Shown here: positions 18,460-28,006 of the stretch, piece after piece
Layout: the number at the start of each line of letters is the position of its first letter
How positions within the stretch are numbered: position 1 is the first letter of the stretch
NCBI GenBank assembly: GCA_002314455.1
Contig: DCFZ01000049.1
Location: 36,842 to 100,841 of the forward strand
From: Lentisphaeria bacterium UBA1791
GTDB taxonomy: Bacteria; Verrucomicrobiota; Lentisphaeria; Victivallales; Victivallaceae
Reading direction: 5' to 3'
DNA: 64,000 bases
Translations under genes and position numbers: made by a program
The notes under the pieces: model-generated
What the model was told of the DNA's origin: nothing
Database searches by the model: none
The model's input: the letters and a program-made list of their open reading frames with translations, nothing else

Positions 18460-21243
18460 ATGAAAAAAATCCTGGCTCTCGTTCTCGCAGTTTCGCTCGG
18501 CGCTCCATTGCTCGCCATTCCCCGTCCCAAAGACGCGGAGCGGCGCAAGGTCTACAAGGAAGGGAAAAAGCTGGAAGGCATTTTCGGCGTCCCGACTTCG
18601 ACCAAGGGCTCGCCCGTCGTCCTCTTTCTCGGCGGCGGCCGTCCGTGGCAGGGCAACGGCACCGGCGGTGCCCTGATCGATAGCGGCGCCGACGTGCGCG
18701 TGCTTTCCGGCGTTTACCTCGCCGGGTTGAGCGGCAGTTACATCCGCAGTCTGCCCCACCAGACCGAGGAGCCGACGCCGGTTGACGCGATCACGCCGGA
18801 GTTCAAGCATCTCGACGAGTACCAGGTGCTCTTTGTCGACGCCATTCCCGAGAAAAATCAGAAAAAGATCTTCACCCCCGAGCGGGTTACCGCGGTAAAA
18901 AAGTTTGTTTCCGAGGGCGGTTTGCTGTTGCTGACGATCAACGCGCCCGAAGACGAACTCGGCGACCTGATGCCGGTCAAATACGGCGATATGTGCGATG
19001 ATTACGAGGGGATTTTCATCCGCAAGCCGGCGGGGAAAAACTTCGAATTGATCCCCGAGATCTTTCAGATGGTCGATCCTTTCCGCGTTGTGACGCTTGC
19101 CGAGGGGGCGAAAAGCATTTCCGATGTCGTTGACGGCAATGGCAATGTTTTGACGAGCTTCGTCGCGGTGAAGCCTTACGGCAAGGGCAAGGTGATGTAC
19201 CTCAATACGGAAAAATTGAGACAAAACCGCAGTCAGAGTTTTGATTCGTGGGCGTATGCGCGGGCGTTCGTCATCGGACTGGTTGCGGAACTTTCCGGCA
19301 AGGAACTCCAGATCAAGCTCTTTGAAAAGCAACCGACCGTGCCGCCGAAAACGATCGCCGAAAAGTCGATCGAGTTGACGATCCCCGAAATGAAGATCGC
19401 CGACGATGCTCCGCAGGCGAAAGTTGCCGGCAAGGAAGTCCATTTTGCCAACGGCGCAAAACTCGTCGTCAAGGAAAAAACCTACGACGCCTATCTGCCC
19501 GGATCGGCGACGCCCTTTGTCGTTGACGCCGCCGTGCCGCAGGTGATGTTCAGCCAAAAGCAGATGAAGATCGAGGATTCCTCCGCCGAAGCGGTCGGCA
19601 TGCAGGATACGCTCGACGCGAGCAAGATCAAGTGGACTCTTACTGAAGTCAAGGGCGGCGATTTCGCGACGATCGTGTGGACGGGTGACGACGGCACCGT
19701 CGTCAACGAAGAGATCAAAACGAGCCGCCTCGACCTCGACGGCACGACCTATCGCGGCATTGCGCGCCGCGCGCACGTGATGAAGTGCAAACGTATGATC
19801 TCCGGTTTCAACTTCACCGCCAAGATCGACGTCGATGCGGTCAAGATGCGCCGCATGGCGTGCTATCAGCCGCCGCGCGGCTACGCCGAGTACGATATGA
19901 CGAAAAAGGACGAAATCGACAGCCGCTCGTGGGGCTTTTTCAGCGACGGTCAGCCTTTTGGCTGGATCGAGGGCAAAAAGGGCGTTTTCGCCAACTTCAC
20001 CGACAATATCCTCAATACGGTAAGTTGCCGCATTTTCAAAGCGAAAGGCGCCAACAAGCTTCCGGAAGTGACCAACAATGCCGGTTTCGGCTACCAAAAG
20101 GCGCCGCTTGAAACAAGCTTTATCTACTATATGGTCGGCGACGTCAAGGCGGCGGACAACAATCACTGGCTGGCGATGTACCAGTTCCAGCGGCACAATC
20201 TGCGAAAAGTCGCCGGCATCCCCGAATTCCCGGCTTACCCCAATGCGACGTGGAGCGACACCTGTTCTGCGGAACAGCGCGATGCGACGATCGAAAAGAT
20301 CGGCAAGGCGCAGATCCGCTACACCTATATGCCGATGTGCCCCTCGTGCATGGAGGATCTCGACAAGCCGGCGCGCATTGAATTGCAGAAAAAGGTCATT
20401 GCCGCCGGTTCCAAACCTTATGCGTGGAGCCCCTGCGGTCACAGTCACGGCGCGGGCACGGAGTACGACAACAAGAAAAACTGGTTCGCCTACGATGCGC
20501 AGGGCAAGGAGTTCACGTATTTCGGCGGCAACTTCCCCGTCATCGACCAGGGCGAACCCGACTTCCTCGCGTGGTATTTGCCCAAACTTCAGACGGCGAT
20601 CGACAATGGTCTTGCCGGCGTCTGGTTCGATATGGGCGGCTCGGCGACGGGGACGCGCAATTTCGCGAGACCCGACTCGCCGATCGGTCTGATGAACCTC
20701 GTCAAATACATTTATCCCGCCTTCTACAAGAACGGCGCCTTTGTTGCGATCGAGGGGCAGAGTCCGCTCGTCCTCGAAGGCTTCTGGTACCGCGCCAGCG
20801 TCTATACGCCGATGGGCGGCAAGGAATTCGCTTTTGTCGGCGACCTCGTCTACGGCGACGGGATGGATTTCGATTACTTCCGCAGCAGTATGTTCGGTTT
20901 CTATACGCCGGTCGCCTTTGAGAATTACGGTACGAAATTTGAGCGCATCCCCGGCGAGTTGAAGCAGTTGAACGATGCGGTGCATTACGTTCCCACGATC
21001 AATCGCGCGCTCGACATCTGCAAGATGCCCTTTATCCGCGAGACCGATTTCGGCACCACGTGGATGAGTCCGACGGGCGGCGCGCTCTTTTTCTACGATG
21101 CAGTGGCAAAGCTCGACGTCAAGTTGCCGCAGGGATTTTCGCCGGTCGCGATGATCTCTGAAAACGGCGACGCGGTCGAACTGAAGGGGAAAATGCCCGC
21201 GAGCGTTGCGCCGCGCACGCTGATCGTGCTGGAAAAGAAGTAG
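18460..21243 (+). CDS. secreted two-domain protein: GATase1-like plus glycosidase-like
   Basis: 927 residues. Residues 1-20 are a Sec signal peptide. Residues about 45-290 look like a GATase1/ThuA-type fold (SPVVLFLGGG; KYVQ-like strand LFVDAIPE; FVSEGGLLLLTIN; YGKGKVMYLNTE). The C-terminal half (about 560-900) has TIM-barrel features with acidic strand ends (GVWFDMGGSATGT; VAIEGQSPLVLEG; FVGDLVYGDGMDFDY). That layout is common in polysaccharide-degrading proteins of Lentisphaerae and Verrucomicrobia, but I cannot name the GH family. ATG 18460 is chosen for its AAGGGA site 9 bases upstream. A small gene follows after 21 bases, probably in the same operon. Confidence 0.7.
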   Translation: MKKILALVLAVSLGAPLLAIPRPKDAERRKVYKEGKKLEGIFGVPTSTKGSPVVLFLGGGRPWQGNGTGGALIDSGADVRVLSGVYLAGLSGSYIRSLPHQTEEPTPVDAITPEFKHLDEYQVLFVDAIPEKNQKKIFTPERVTAVKKFVSEGGLLLLTINAPEDELGDLMPVKYGDMCDDYEGIFIRKPAGKNFELIPEIFQMVDPFRVVTLAEGAKSISDVVDGNGNVLTSFVAVKPYGKGKVMYLNTEKLRQNRSQSFDSWAYARAFVIGLVAELSGKELQIKLFEKQPTVPPKTIAEKSIELTIPEMKIADDAPQAKVAGKEVHFANGAKLVVKEKTYDAYLPGSATPFVVDAAVPQVMFSQKQMKIEDSSAEAVGMQDTLDASKIKWTLTEVKGGDFATIVWTGDDGTVVNEEIKTSRLDLDGTTYRGIARRAHVMKCKRMISGFNFTAKIDVDAVKMRRMACYQPPRGYAEYDMTKKDEIDSRSWGFFSDGQPFGWIEGKKGVFANFTDNILNTVSCRIFKAKGANKLPEVTNNAGFGYQKAPLETSFIYYMVGDVKAADNNHWLAMYQFQRHNLRKVAGIPEFPAYPNATWSDTCSAEQRDATIEKIGKAQIRYTYMPMCPSCMEDLDKPARIELQKKVIAAGSKPYAWSPCGHSHGAGTEYDNKKNWFAYDAQGKEFTYFGGNFPVIDQGEPDFLAWYLPKLQTAIDNGLAGVWFDMGGSATGTRNFARPDSPIGLMNLVKYIYPAFYKNGAFVAIEGQSPLVLEGFWYRASVYTPMGGKEFAFVGDLVYGDGMDFDYFRSSMFGFYTPVAFENYGTKFERIPGELKQLNDAVHYVPTINRALDICKMPFIRETDFGTTWMSPTGGALFFYDAVAKLDVKLPQGFSPVAMISENGDAVELKGKMPASVAPRTLIVLEKK

Positions 21244-21264
21244 GATCGGGGGGAAAGGATAAAA

Positions 21265-22041
21265 ATGGCGTGTATCCCGCTGGAAAAGCACTTGGCGAAT
21301 TTTGCGGAATTTTACGCCTTTTATCCGCGGTTTCTCATCGCGTTCCGCGACCGGTTGCCGCAACTTTCGCTCGGCGAATTGCTCTGGCAAAAGAGTAATT
21401 TCTTTGTCATTCTGAAAGAGGGCAGCTGGGGATTGCAGACGATCCCCCCTTATCTGCAAAAGTTCCTCGACGCCCTCGATGCGCTTGATCGCCGCGACGA
21501 TGCGGCGATCAACGCGCTCTTTGAAGAAAATCGGCAAATGTTTCAGGAGGTCGTCGCGGCGAATTATCCCGCTTCCCTTGTCCTGAAAGATTGCTATCGC
21601 CGGGGGGACTCCATTTGCTTTGACCGCAACAGCGTCAATCTGGATCACCCCGACTGGTGCCGGCTTCACCTTGAAAACGGCCGCCAGCCGGAATCGTTTT
21701 TGCACGACAAATTTTATTTTGCCGCCAATTTGCTGCGGGTGATCGACGAGGCAACGGCGTTCGCTCCGTTTCGCGAGATCGCAGTCTTTTCGTGGCTCAA
21801 CAGCTACGAGGGATTCTTGCAGTTTTTCCCCGACGAATGGCGGCGCAACGTCGCGGAGATCGCCGATGAGCGCGACTTCCACCGCGATGGCGGTTTTCTC
21901 GGGCAACTGGTCAACCGCGAAGGCGGTTTGAATCGTGCCAACGCGGAATTCCTGTTGCAAAACGGACGCCTGAAATTTGCGACCAAGTGCTGTCACGCAC
22001 CGATCGAAGCGGTGCGCGATCACGCCAGAAAATTCCTCTGA
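21265..22041 (+). CDS. hypothetical cytoplasmic protein
   Basis: 258 residues, no signal peptide or membrane segment, rich in aromatic and charged residues. Features seen: YAFYPRFLIAFRDRLPQ near the N-terminus, WGLQTIPPYLQKFLDALDALDRRDD in the first third (helical), five Cys, and FATKCCHAPIEAVRDHARKFL at the end. No family is recognised. It lies 21 bases after the large secreted protein with its own GGAAAGGA site, so it is likely co-transcribed, and its role may relate to the same sugar substrate. Codon use matches its neighbours. Confidence 0.7.
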   Translation: MACIPLEKHLANFAEFYAFYPRFLIAFRDRLPQLSLGELLWQKSNFFVILKEGSWGLQTIPPYLQKFLDALDALDRRDDAAINALFEENRQMFQEVVAANYPASLVLKDCYRRGDSICFDRNSVNLDHPDWCRLHLENGRQPESFLHDKFYFAANLLRVIDEATAFAPFREIAVFSWLNSYEGFLQFFPDEWRRNVAEIADERDFHRDGGFLGQLVNREGGLNRANAEFLLQNGRLKFATKCCHAPIEAVRDHARKFL

Positions 22042-22059
22042 TTTTTTTCTGCTTTTCGG

Positions 22060-22088
22060 TTGAAAAAGGGCAAAATGCAGAGTAAATT
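22060..22088 (+). promoter_or_regulatory. promoter of the beta-helix/SGNH lipoprotein gene
   Basis: TTGAAA (22060-22065), 17-base spacer, TAAATT (22083-22088). It lies 35 bases before the preferred GTG start. Confidence 0.65.
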
Positions 22089-22122
22089 AATTATGATACA
22101 AAAGTAATTGCGGCGTAAAAAA

Positions 22123-24924
22123 GTGAAACGATCTTATCTGTTTTTTCTGGCGGCGATCCTCACGTTGACCATCGGTTGCGGCAAAAAAGCCCGATCGAAG
22201 GCGGCGACGGCGTATGTTGATGCGTCAGGAAACGTGATCCATTGTGCCGCGACCGAGGAAGCGTTGCGCGCCGCGATCGAAACATCGCGCACGTCGGGCA
22301 AAAAGGAGATCGTCATTGCCGACGGCGTTCTGACGTTGTCGGCGCCGATTCTGCTGGATGAGCGCGATTGTAATTTGACGGTGCGCGGCAGCGGCAACAC
22401 GATCTTGTCGGGCGGCGTCGACGTAACGTTTCACGCCGTTGAAAACGAGAATTACTGGGCGGCGCAACTGCCGGATGGTCTGCCGGAGCCTTATCTGTTT
22501 TACGTTCCCGGTTCCGGCAGAAGAGAGCGCGCCGTCTTTCCCCGCAGCGACTGGCTGAAAAATCTCGACAACAGCGATCTCGTCTGGCTCGGCAAGCTCG
22601 ACGGCGGATGGGATCGCCCCCCGACCCGCTACGAATTGACGCGCATGAGCGTCACGCCCGATGAATTGCCCGATTTCGAGCCGGCGGACGCCGACGTCGA
22701 GGTCGCGCAGAACCGCGAAGTTTCCGTTGTCCGCATTGCTTCATACGATCCCAATTTGTGGGAAATGACCTTTGCCGAACCCTTGACGCACCCGGTCGGC
22801 GCATCGGCGCGTCACGAATACCGCATCCACAACATCGAGCCGGGCATGGAACCGGGCAGGTGGCGGTTTCACCGCGCGACGCGCGAGATCTATTACTTCC
22901 CGCAAGCAAATGAGCAACTTTCCGATTTCCACGCCGTCGTCGCGGTAGTCGAGCCGTTGTTGACGATCCGGCACGGTGAAAACATCACGCTTGCCGATCT
23001 CACGTTTTTTGCCGCCAACGCCGATCTGCGCCGCCGCGGTGCGCAGACGGGCGAAACTTCGGGCAGGGCGCTCCCCGCCGTGGAAATTGCCAACAGCTGC
23101 AAGATCACGCTGTCGCGCGTCGCACTGCGCGACGTCGCCGGTACGGCGGTCGAAGTAATCAAGAGTCGCGACGTCGCATTGAAATCGTGCACGATCGCCG
23201 ATGTCGGCGATTACGGTGTATATGGCGCGGATGTGCAGAACTTAACGGTGTGCGACAGCAAATTGTATGAGATCGATCATACGGCGATTCGTGCGTCGGG
23301 GCAGGGCAATCAATTTTTCAACAACGAAATTTCGCAGATCAATTACAGCGGGATTTCCGCTTCCGGCGATGCGGAAATAAGGGGAAATCTCCTTTCCGGG
23401 ACGATGCGGTTGCGCAACGACGGCGGCGCGATCGCGCTCACGGGCGGAAAGCATGCAAAAGTTTATGGCAACAAAGTCGTGGATCTGCCCGCTCTCGGTT
23501 TGCGCCACGCGATCCACATCGGCGAAACGACGGAATTTGCCGTGATTGAAAAAAATGAGTTTACAAGTTTTTTCCCCGTGATGGCAAACTGTGCGCGCGA
23601 CGTCGTTTTGCGCGGGAATACCTTTACCTATCCCAAAGAGATGATCTTCGACCTCGTCAATTCCGATCGCTTCACGTTGGAAAAAAACGTCATAAAGGCG
23701 CCCAAAATCATTTTCAGCGCGCCCGAGAACGCCTGGAAAAAATCGGACAATCTCATCGAAGGCGCCGTCGAGGAGCGGGTGAAGCCGCGCGGCTTTTTCT
23801 TCTTTTACGATGAAGAAAACACCTTGTGCTGTAAGCCTGAACTCAAGGGCAAACATATTGATCCGCTCAAGTGGCAACGCATCGTCTGCATGGGCGACAG
23901 CATCACCGCGGCGGGGCCGATGATCTATGAACTGCAACTTTATCTTGCGTGCAAATTCCCGCAACGCCACATCGAGGTTTTCAACGCGGGCGTCGCGGGC
24001 GAGACTGCCGCCTGCGGCTGGGAGCGCCTGGAAAAAGTGCTCGCGCTGAAGCCCGACGCAGTGATTCTTTCATACGGGATGAACGACGTCGGACGCTCGG
24101 ATTACCGCGACTTGTGGCCCGAAAGCGTCGAGCAGGCGAAGCGGCGCGAACGCGGCATCGAAAGTTGTGAAACCTATCTAAAAAAAATCGTCGACAAATT
24201 GCAAGCTGACGGCGTCGACGTCGTCGTCCTGCCGCCTTTCCCCTACGACGAATACGGTACGCGCCCCGAGCCCGACGACAATTTCGTTTTCTGCAACAGC
24301 GTCGCACTGGAAAAGATCGCGCTCTTTTGCCACGCAAGTTTCGGCGGGAAAATTCCGTTGCCGCTCACGCGTACGGCGCTTTGCCGGCTCTACGCGCATT
24401 ACCCCGAATTGCGCATTGCGCCGGATCGGGTGCACCCCGACGAACGCGGCTACTGGCTGATCGTCGACGAAATCGTCCACGAACTTTACGACCGCATCCC
24501 GGCAGAGGAGCCGCTGCCTTATCCGCTGACGGAAAAGATGGTGGAGTTTTCCCGTTTGCCGCCCGTTCCCGGCGTCGGCAAAAATGCGCAGTTGCATCCG
24601 TTGCGCTATCTGGGCAAAAACGGCGCCGTCGATGCGCCGACGCAGATTTTGCGGGAAAAAATGAAAAAACTTGCTGACGCCGAAGGAATCATCAATACGA
24701 TGGCGTGGTTCGACCTGCAGGCGACGAGCCGCGGCATTGATCCCGCCGACTTTGTCCGGACTGATGCGCGGCTGCAAACGCTTGCCCCCCGTTGGGGATT
24801 GGTCAAGACCTATGAAAAATACCGCATTTGGCGCACCCGGCGTGCGGAACTCGCCGCCGAAGCGGCAGAAGCACGCGCGGATTTTTTCCGCACGGTCGAT
24901 GAATTGCACAAAAAGGAGAAGTGA
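22123..24924 (+). CDS. lipoprotein: parallel beta-helix fused to an SGNH/GDSL hydrolase
   Basis: 933 residues from GTG 22123 (TTG 22108 is the alternative; neither has a good ribosome site). A lipoprotein signal ends in LTIGC, Cys19. Residues about 30-560 form a right-handed beta-helix of pectate-lyase/NosD type (ANSCKITLSRVALRDVAGTAVEV, IRASGQGNQFFNNEI, repeated N/G turns). Residues about 585-790 are an SGNH hydrolase: block I GDSIT, block II GVAGET, block III GMND, block V DRVHPDE. A helical tail follows. The beta-helix likely binds or cuts a glycan while the SGNH part removes acyl or acetyl groups: a plausible outer-surface enzyme, inferred. Downstream, the mutarotase-like gene starts within 3 bases of its stop. 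Confidence 0.8.
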   Translation: MKRSYLFFLAAILTLTIGCGKKARSKAATAYVDASGNVIHCAATEEALRAAIETSRTSGKKEIVIADGVLTLSAPILLDERDCNLTVRGSGNTILSGGVDVTFHAVENENYWAAQLPDGLPEPYLFYVPGSGRRERAVFPRSDWLKNLDNSDLVWLGKLDGGWDRPPTRYELTRMSVTPDELPDFEPADADVEVAQNREVSVVRIASYDPNLWEMTFAEPLTHPVGASARHEYRIHNIEPGMEPGRWRFHRATREIYYFPQANEQLSDFHAVVAVVEPLLTIRHGENITLADLTFFAANADLRRRGAQTGETSGRALPAVEIANSCKITLSRVALRDVAGTAVEVIKSRDVALKSCTIADVGDYGVYGADVQNLTVCDSKLYEIDHTAIRASGQGNQFFNNEISQINYSGISASGDAEIRGNLLSGTMRLRNDGGAIALTGGKHAKVYGNKVVDLPALGLRHAIHIGETTEFAVIEKNEFTSFFPVMANCARDVVLRGNTFTYPKEMIFDLVNSDRFTLEKNVIKAPKIIFSAPENAWKKSDNLIEGAVEERVKPRGFFFFYDEENTLCCKPELKGKHIDPLKWQRIVCMGDSITAAGPMIYELQLYLACKFPQRHIEVFNAGVAGETAACGWERLEKVLALKPDAVILSYGMNDVGRSDYRDLWPESVEQAKRRERGIESCETYLKKIVDKLQADGVDVVVLPPFPYDEYGTRPEPDDNFVFCNSVALEKIALFCHASFGGKIPLPLTRTALCRLYAHYPELRIAPDRVHPDERGYWLIVDEIVHELYDRIPAEEPLPYPLTEKMVEFSRLPPVPGVGKNAQLHPLRYLGKNGAVDAPTQILREKMKKLADAEGIINTMAWFDLQATSRGIDPADFVRTDARLQTLAPRWGLVKTYEKYRIWRTRRAELAAEAAEARADFFRTVDELHKKEK

Positions 24925-24926
24925 TC

Positions 24927-25751
24927 TTGAAAATGTTGGAAAAAATCAACATCACGCCGTTTCAGCGCGGCGCATTGCCCTGTTTGCATATCGAGAACCG
25001 CTACGCGGACGCTGAAATTTCGCTCTACGGCGCTCACGTTCTCTCCTTTATTCCCAAGGGGGAAAGCGATCTCCTTTTTGTTTCGCGGCAGGCGGTCTTT
25101 CAGGAGGGCAAGGCGATCCGCGGCGGAATCCCCGTCTGCTGGCCGTGGTTCGGCCCCGCCGGAACGCCCGCGCACGGCGTCGCGCGCATCTCGATGTGGC
25201 AACTCGACGACGCTTTTCTTGAAGCGGACGCTTCCACGACGTTGCGATTGTCGCTCGACCAACGCGATTTCTGCGGCCTGACCGCCCGCTTGCGCGTCAA
25301 CGTCGGCAATGCGTTGACCGTCTCCTTGACGACGCACAATTGCGGGAGTCAGACGTATGAATTGTCGGAAGCGTTGCACACCTATTTTGCCGTCGGCGAC
25401 ATCGCGCAAACGGCGTTGCTCGGATTGGCGCCGGATGAGATTGCCGCACCGTTGCGCGACGGCAGAATGACGTTTGAAGCCGAAACCGACCTTGTCGCGA
25501 CGCCGGGCGATAAAATTCTCGTCATCGACGATCCTGTAAAAAAACGGAAAATTTGCATTGCACGCTTCAATTCCGGCTCCGTCGTCGTCTGGAATCCGTG
25601 GATCGACAAATCGGCGCGACTCGCCGACCTCGGCAACGAAGAATACCGTGAATTTCTCTGCGTCGAAACAGCAAACGTAAAAGCGCAGACAATTTTTCTC
25701 ACCCCCGGCGCCGAACATACAGAAAGTATGCGGATTTCGCTTGCGTTGTGA
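24927..25751 (+). CDS. yeaD: D-hexose-6-phosphate mutarotase / aldose 1-epimerase-like protein (YeaD family)
   Basis: 274 residues. Start choice is uncertain: GGAG at 24915-24918 sits 8 bases before TTG 24927 (preferred), 14 before ATG 24933, and only 2 before GTG 24921. The fold is galactose-mutarotase-like. Family phrases are YGAHVLSF, the pattern AIRGGIPVCWPWFGP, EALHTYF, and VVWNPWIDK with FLCVETANV near the end. It would interconvert alpha and beta anomers of a hexose (phosphate) in the cytoplasm. Its position right after the SGNH/beta-helix lipoprotein suggests shared use of a sugar. Bases 25195-25294 recur 2.8 kb downstream. Confidence 0.87.
   Translation: MKMLEKINITPFQRGALPCLHIENRYADAEISLYGAHVLSFIPKGESDLLFVSRQAVFQEGKAIRGGIPVCWPWFGPAGTPAHGVARISMWQLDDAFLEADASTTLRLSLDQRDFCGLTARLRVNVGNALTVSLTTHNCGSQTYELSEALHTYFAVGDIAQTALLGLAPDEIAAPLRDGRMTFEAETDLVATPGDKILVIDDPVKKRKICIARFNSGSVVVWNPWIDKSARLADLGNEEYREFLCVETANVKAQTIFLTPGAEHTESMRISLAL
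25195..25294 (+). repeat. 100-bp duplicated segment, copy 1 (inside yeaD)
   Basis: Identical to 28007-28106 except for two bases (98 of 100). It encodes residues beginning WQLDDAFLEADASTT. It is the parental copy because it lies inside an intact gene. Confidence 0.95.
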
Positions 25752-25764
25752 TCGACTGCTTTAT

Positions 25765-25793
25765 TTGTAACTTCTGAAAAAGCAATATATTAT
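25765..25793 (+). promoter_or_regulatory. promoter of the AlgX/AlgJ-like gene
   Basis: TTGTAA (25765-25770) is followed after 15 bases by TATATT (25786-25791), or after 17 by TATTAT (25788-25793). It lies about 30 bases before the start. Confidence 0.6.
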
Positions 25794-25819
25794 AAAATTG
25801 TAAAATTGCAGGTAATCAG

Positions 25820-27715
25820 ATGAAATCGATTCCGGTCAAACTCTTTATATCGTTTATTTCTTTGTTCTTGAGCGCATTCTGTTGTTGTGCCGCGGAGTAT
25901 ATTTGGGGAAAAGCCGTACAGGTTTCCGCGCTTCCCGCCACCGCGCAAAATGCTTACCCCGACTGTAATTACACGGTCAAATTCAGCTATTACAGTAATC
26001 TGAAGAAAGATCAGGAAATATTGCTGGTCGTTCCCGGTTTCCGTCAGCGCAAAAACGTGCCTGGCAGCGACATTGCCGAGGGGGATTTTTTGCGCGTTCT
26101 GGTCATGGAGGAATCCGCGGCGGATGGAAGCGTCAAGTCGATCGAGATCGCCGACGACATCGGCGCATACGATCTGGATACTTACTACGCTGTGTCGGTC
26201 GAAAAAGTGAAGAAAGACGAAGTGTATCTGCACCCCGTTTTTCTGCCGAATAGCGATGCGAAAATCGCAGAAACATCGATCAATGCGCCGCAACCGGACT
26301 CGGTGATGTTTGCGCGTGCCAAGGCGATGCAGGAAGATCTTGCCGTCATCCAAAAGAAACTCGCAGCGTTGCCGCAAAACCGGGATTGGAAGTCGATTTT
26401 TGAATCGGCAAAAGCAAAAACGCAACTTCCCGTTGTAAAAGAAGGCGGAAAAGAATATTTCTTGATGGATACGCCCGAGGGATTCTTTTCGCTGTTGAAA
26501 GATGCGAAATTCCCCGACTATTTGAATGCGAAAGACAATTGTGCGGGGCTTATCGCACTGAACCAATATCTCAAATTTCATAACGTCAATCTTATCGTGG
26601 CATTTGTTCCCCGCTCGGACGTGATCGCCGCGCGCCGGATGTTTCCGGAAATGCGTGACTTTGAGTCGCAGAAGCTGCTCGCCAAATGGCAGATGCTGTT
26701 GAGCAAAGACGTGGAGATCGTCGACGTGACCGATCAGATTTTAGCGCATCGCAATGGCAGCGAATTGCTTTTCTTTTATCCCGCCGGCGATCACCATCCG
26801 CATATTGGGACGATCAAAATTCTGGCGGAGGAATTGGAAAAGCGTTTGCAACGTTATCATTTCCCGAAAAGCGGCGACAAATTTGAGCGCGATTGCATAC
26901 CGTTTCCCAGTTATTCGCAGTTCGCCAAAAAACATATGGGGAACTTCCGGTGTAATCTGCAACTTTGCGCCAAGATGAACGCAAGGAAATACGAAGCCAA
27001 AGAAAACGGCAGTCCCGTACTTGTCGTTTCCAACAGTATGGGCAGTTACCCCGGGCACGCTTCGCTCGCCAACGAGCTTTCCGTGCGATGCGGTTTCCCT
27101 GTCGGCGCAAAGATCCGGACGGGCGGCGAGATCAACCGCTTTTTTATCAATGAGTTGTTGCGCAACGAATCCGACTATCTGAAAGACGTTTCCGTCGTGA
27201 TCTACGTCTTGAATGACTATGATCAGGAATTGCGCAATATTCAGGTTTTGCGCGATCAGCAGTTAAAAAAGGCCCAATGTTCACAGAAACGCCATTTTAC
27301 CCCGTCGCAGATCGTTTGCCGGCAGGATGATCTGCCGCCATTTACCGGGGATGCCGCGAAACAGGCAAATGATTTCGTTCAAAAAAATTCCAATTGCCGT
27401 ATCTTGTGCACAGCATGGGGCGAGGCAAAGAAAACGTTTTCGATCGAACTTCCACCTGAATTGCGCCATCCGACCGGTAACCTTGGCGTCGAGATCCGTT
27501 TTCAGCGGTTGTCGGACGGTGCGATTTCCTACATCCAATGTCCCGCTGCCAAAAAAGAAATTCAAATTTACAATCGCGATATCAGCGTCTTTTTTGAATT
27601 GACGCCAGATCAGCTTAAAAACCCGACACTTGAGTTTGTGCTACGCTCGTTTTGGTCGAGCGAGAAACATCCCTGCATGATCGGGATCAGCGATATTGTC
27701 GTGTACAGTAATTAA
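25820..27715 (+). CDS. AlgX/AlgJ-like polysaccharide O-acetyltransferase
   Basis: 631 residues. Residues 1-26 are a signal peptide (KLFISFISLFLSAFCCCAA). The middle resembles the SGNH-like catalytic domain of AlgJ/AlgX/DltD proteins: NLIVAFVPRSDVIAARRMFPE (cf. the YLVPVPxK region), an AGDHHPHIGT motif where the family has the catalytic DTHW, and a VVSNSMGSY segment for the Ser loop. A C-terminal beta-sandwich follows. Such proteins transfer acetyl groups to an exopolysaccharide in the periplasm, receiving them from an AlgI-type membrane acyltransferase. The AlgI partner directly follows but is truncated. Assignment rests on pattern and on the AlgI neighbour. Confidence 0.72.
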   Translation: MKSIPVKLFISFISLFLSAFCCCAAEYIWGKAVQVSALPATAQNAYPDCNYTVKFSYYSNLKKDQEILLVVPGFRQRKNVPGSDIAEGDFLRVLVMEESAADGSVKSIEIADDIGAYDLDTYYAVSVEKVKKDEVYLHPVFLPNSDAKIAETSINAPQPDSVMFARAKAMQEDLAVIQKKLAALPQNRDWKSIFESAKAKTQLPVVKEGGKEYFLMDTPEGFFSLLKDAKFPDYLNAKDNCAGLIALNQYLKFHNVNLIVAFVPRSDVIAARRMFPEMRDFESQKLLAKWQMLLSKDVEIVDVTDQILAHRNGSELLFFYPAGDHHPHIGTIKILAEELEKRLQRYHFPKSGDKFERDCIPFPSYSQFAKKHMGNFRCNLQLCAKMNARKYEAKENGSPVLVVSNSMGSYPGHASLANELSVRCGFPVGAKIRTGGEINRFFINELLRNESDYLKDVSVVIYVLNDYDQELRNIQVLRDQQLKKAQCSQKRHFTPSQIVCRQDDLPPFTGDAAKQANDFVQKNSNCRILCTAWGEAKKTFSIELPPELRHPTGNLGVEIRFQRLSDGAISYIQCPAAKKEIQIYNRDISVFFELTPDQLKNPTLEFVLRSFWSSEKHPCMIGISDIVVYSN

Positions 27716-27724
27716 GGGGTGAGA

Positions 27725-27970
27725 ATGGTCTTCTCAAGTTATTTGTTTTTGTTTTTCTTTCTGCCGACGGTGCTGGCGTGTTATTACGTCAGCCCGAAAA
27801 AGTGGAAACATCTTGTCCTGACGCTTTTCAGCTATTTCTTTTACGCTTGGGCAAATCCCTATTTTTGTATTCTGATGCTCTTTAATACGAGCGTCGATTA
27901 TACAAATGGGCGGTTGATGGAAAAATTCCCGGCGCGGAAAAAACTTTTCGTCGCGTTTTCCATCATTTGA
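27725..27970 (+). pseudogene. truncated AlgI-type MBOAT O-acyltransferase
   Basis: Only 81 residues remain of a family that is about 450-500 long. The start MVFSSYLFLFFFLPTVLACYY and the phrase FSYFFYAWANP are unmistakable AlgI N-terminus. After FSII a TGA stop occurs and similarity ends at once; no further MBOAT sequence follows. Start ATG 27725 is preferred (AGGGG 5 bases upstream) over GTG 27719. It is 9 bases after the AlgX/AlgJ-like gene, so the two formed an acetylation operon. With the histidine-containing core missing it cannot be active. The break adjoins a displaced yeaD fragment. Confidence 0.88.
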
Positions 27971-28006
27971 AATACTTGAAAAAACCGAGGACCGCGAGGT
28001 CGCAGT

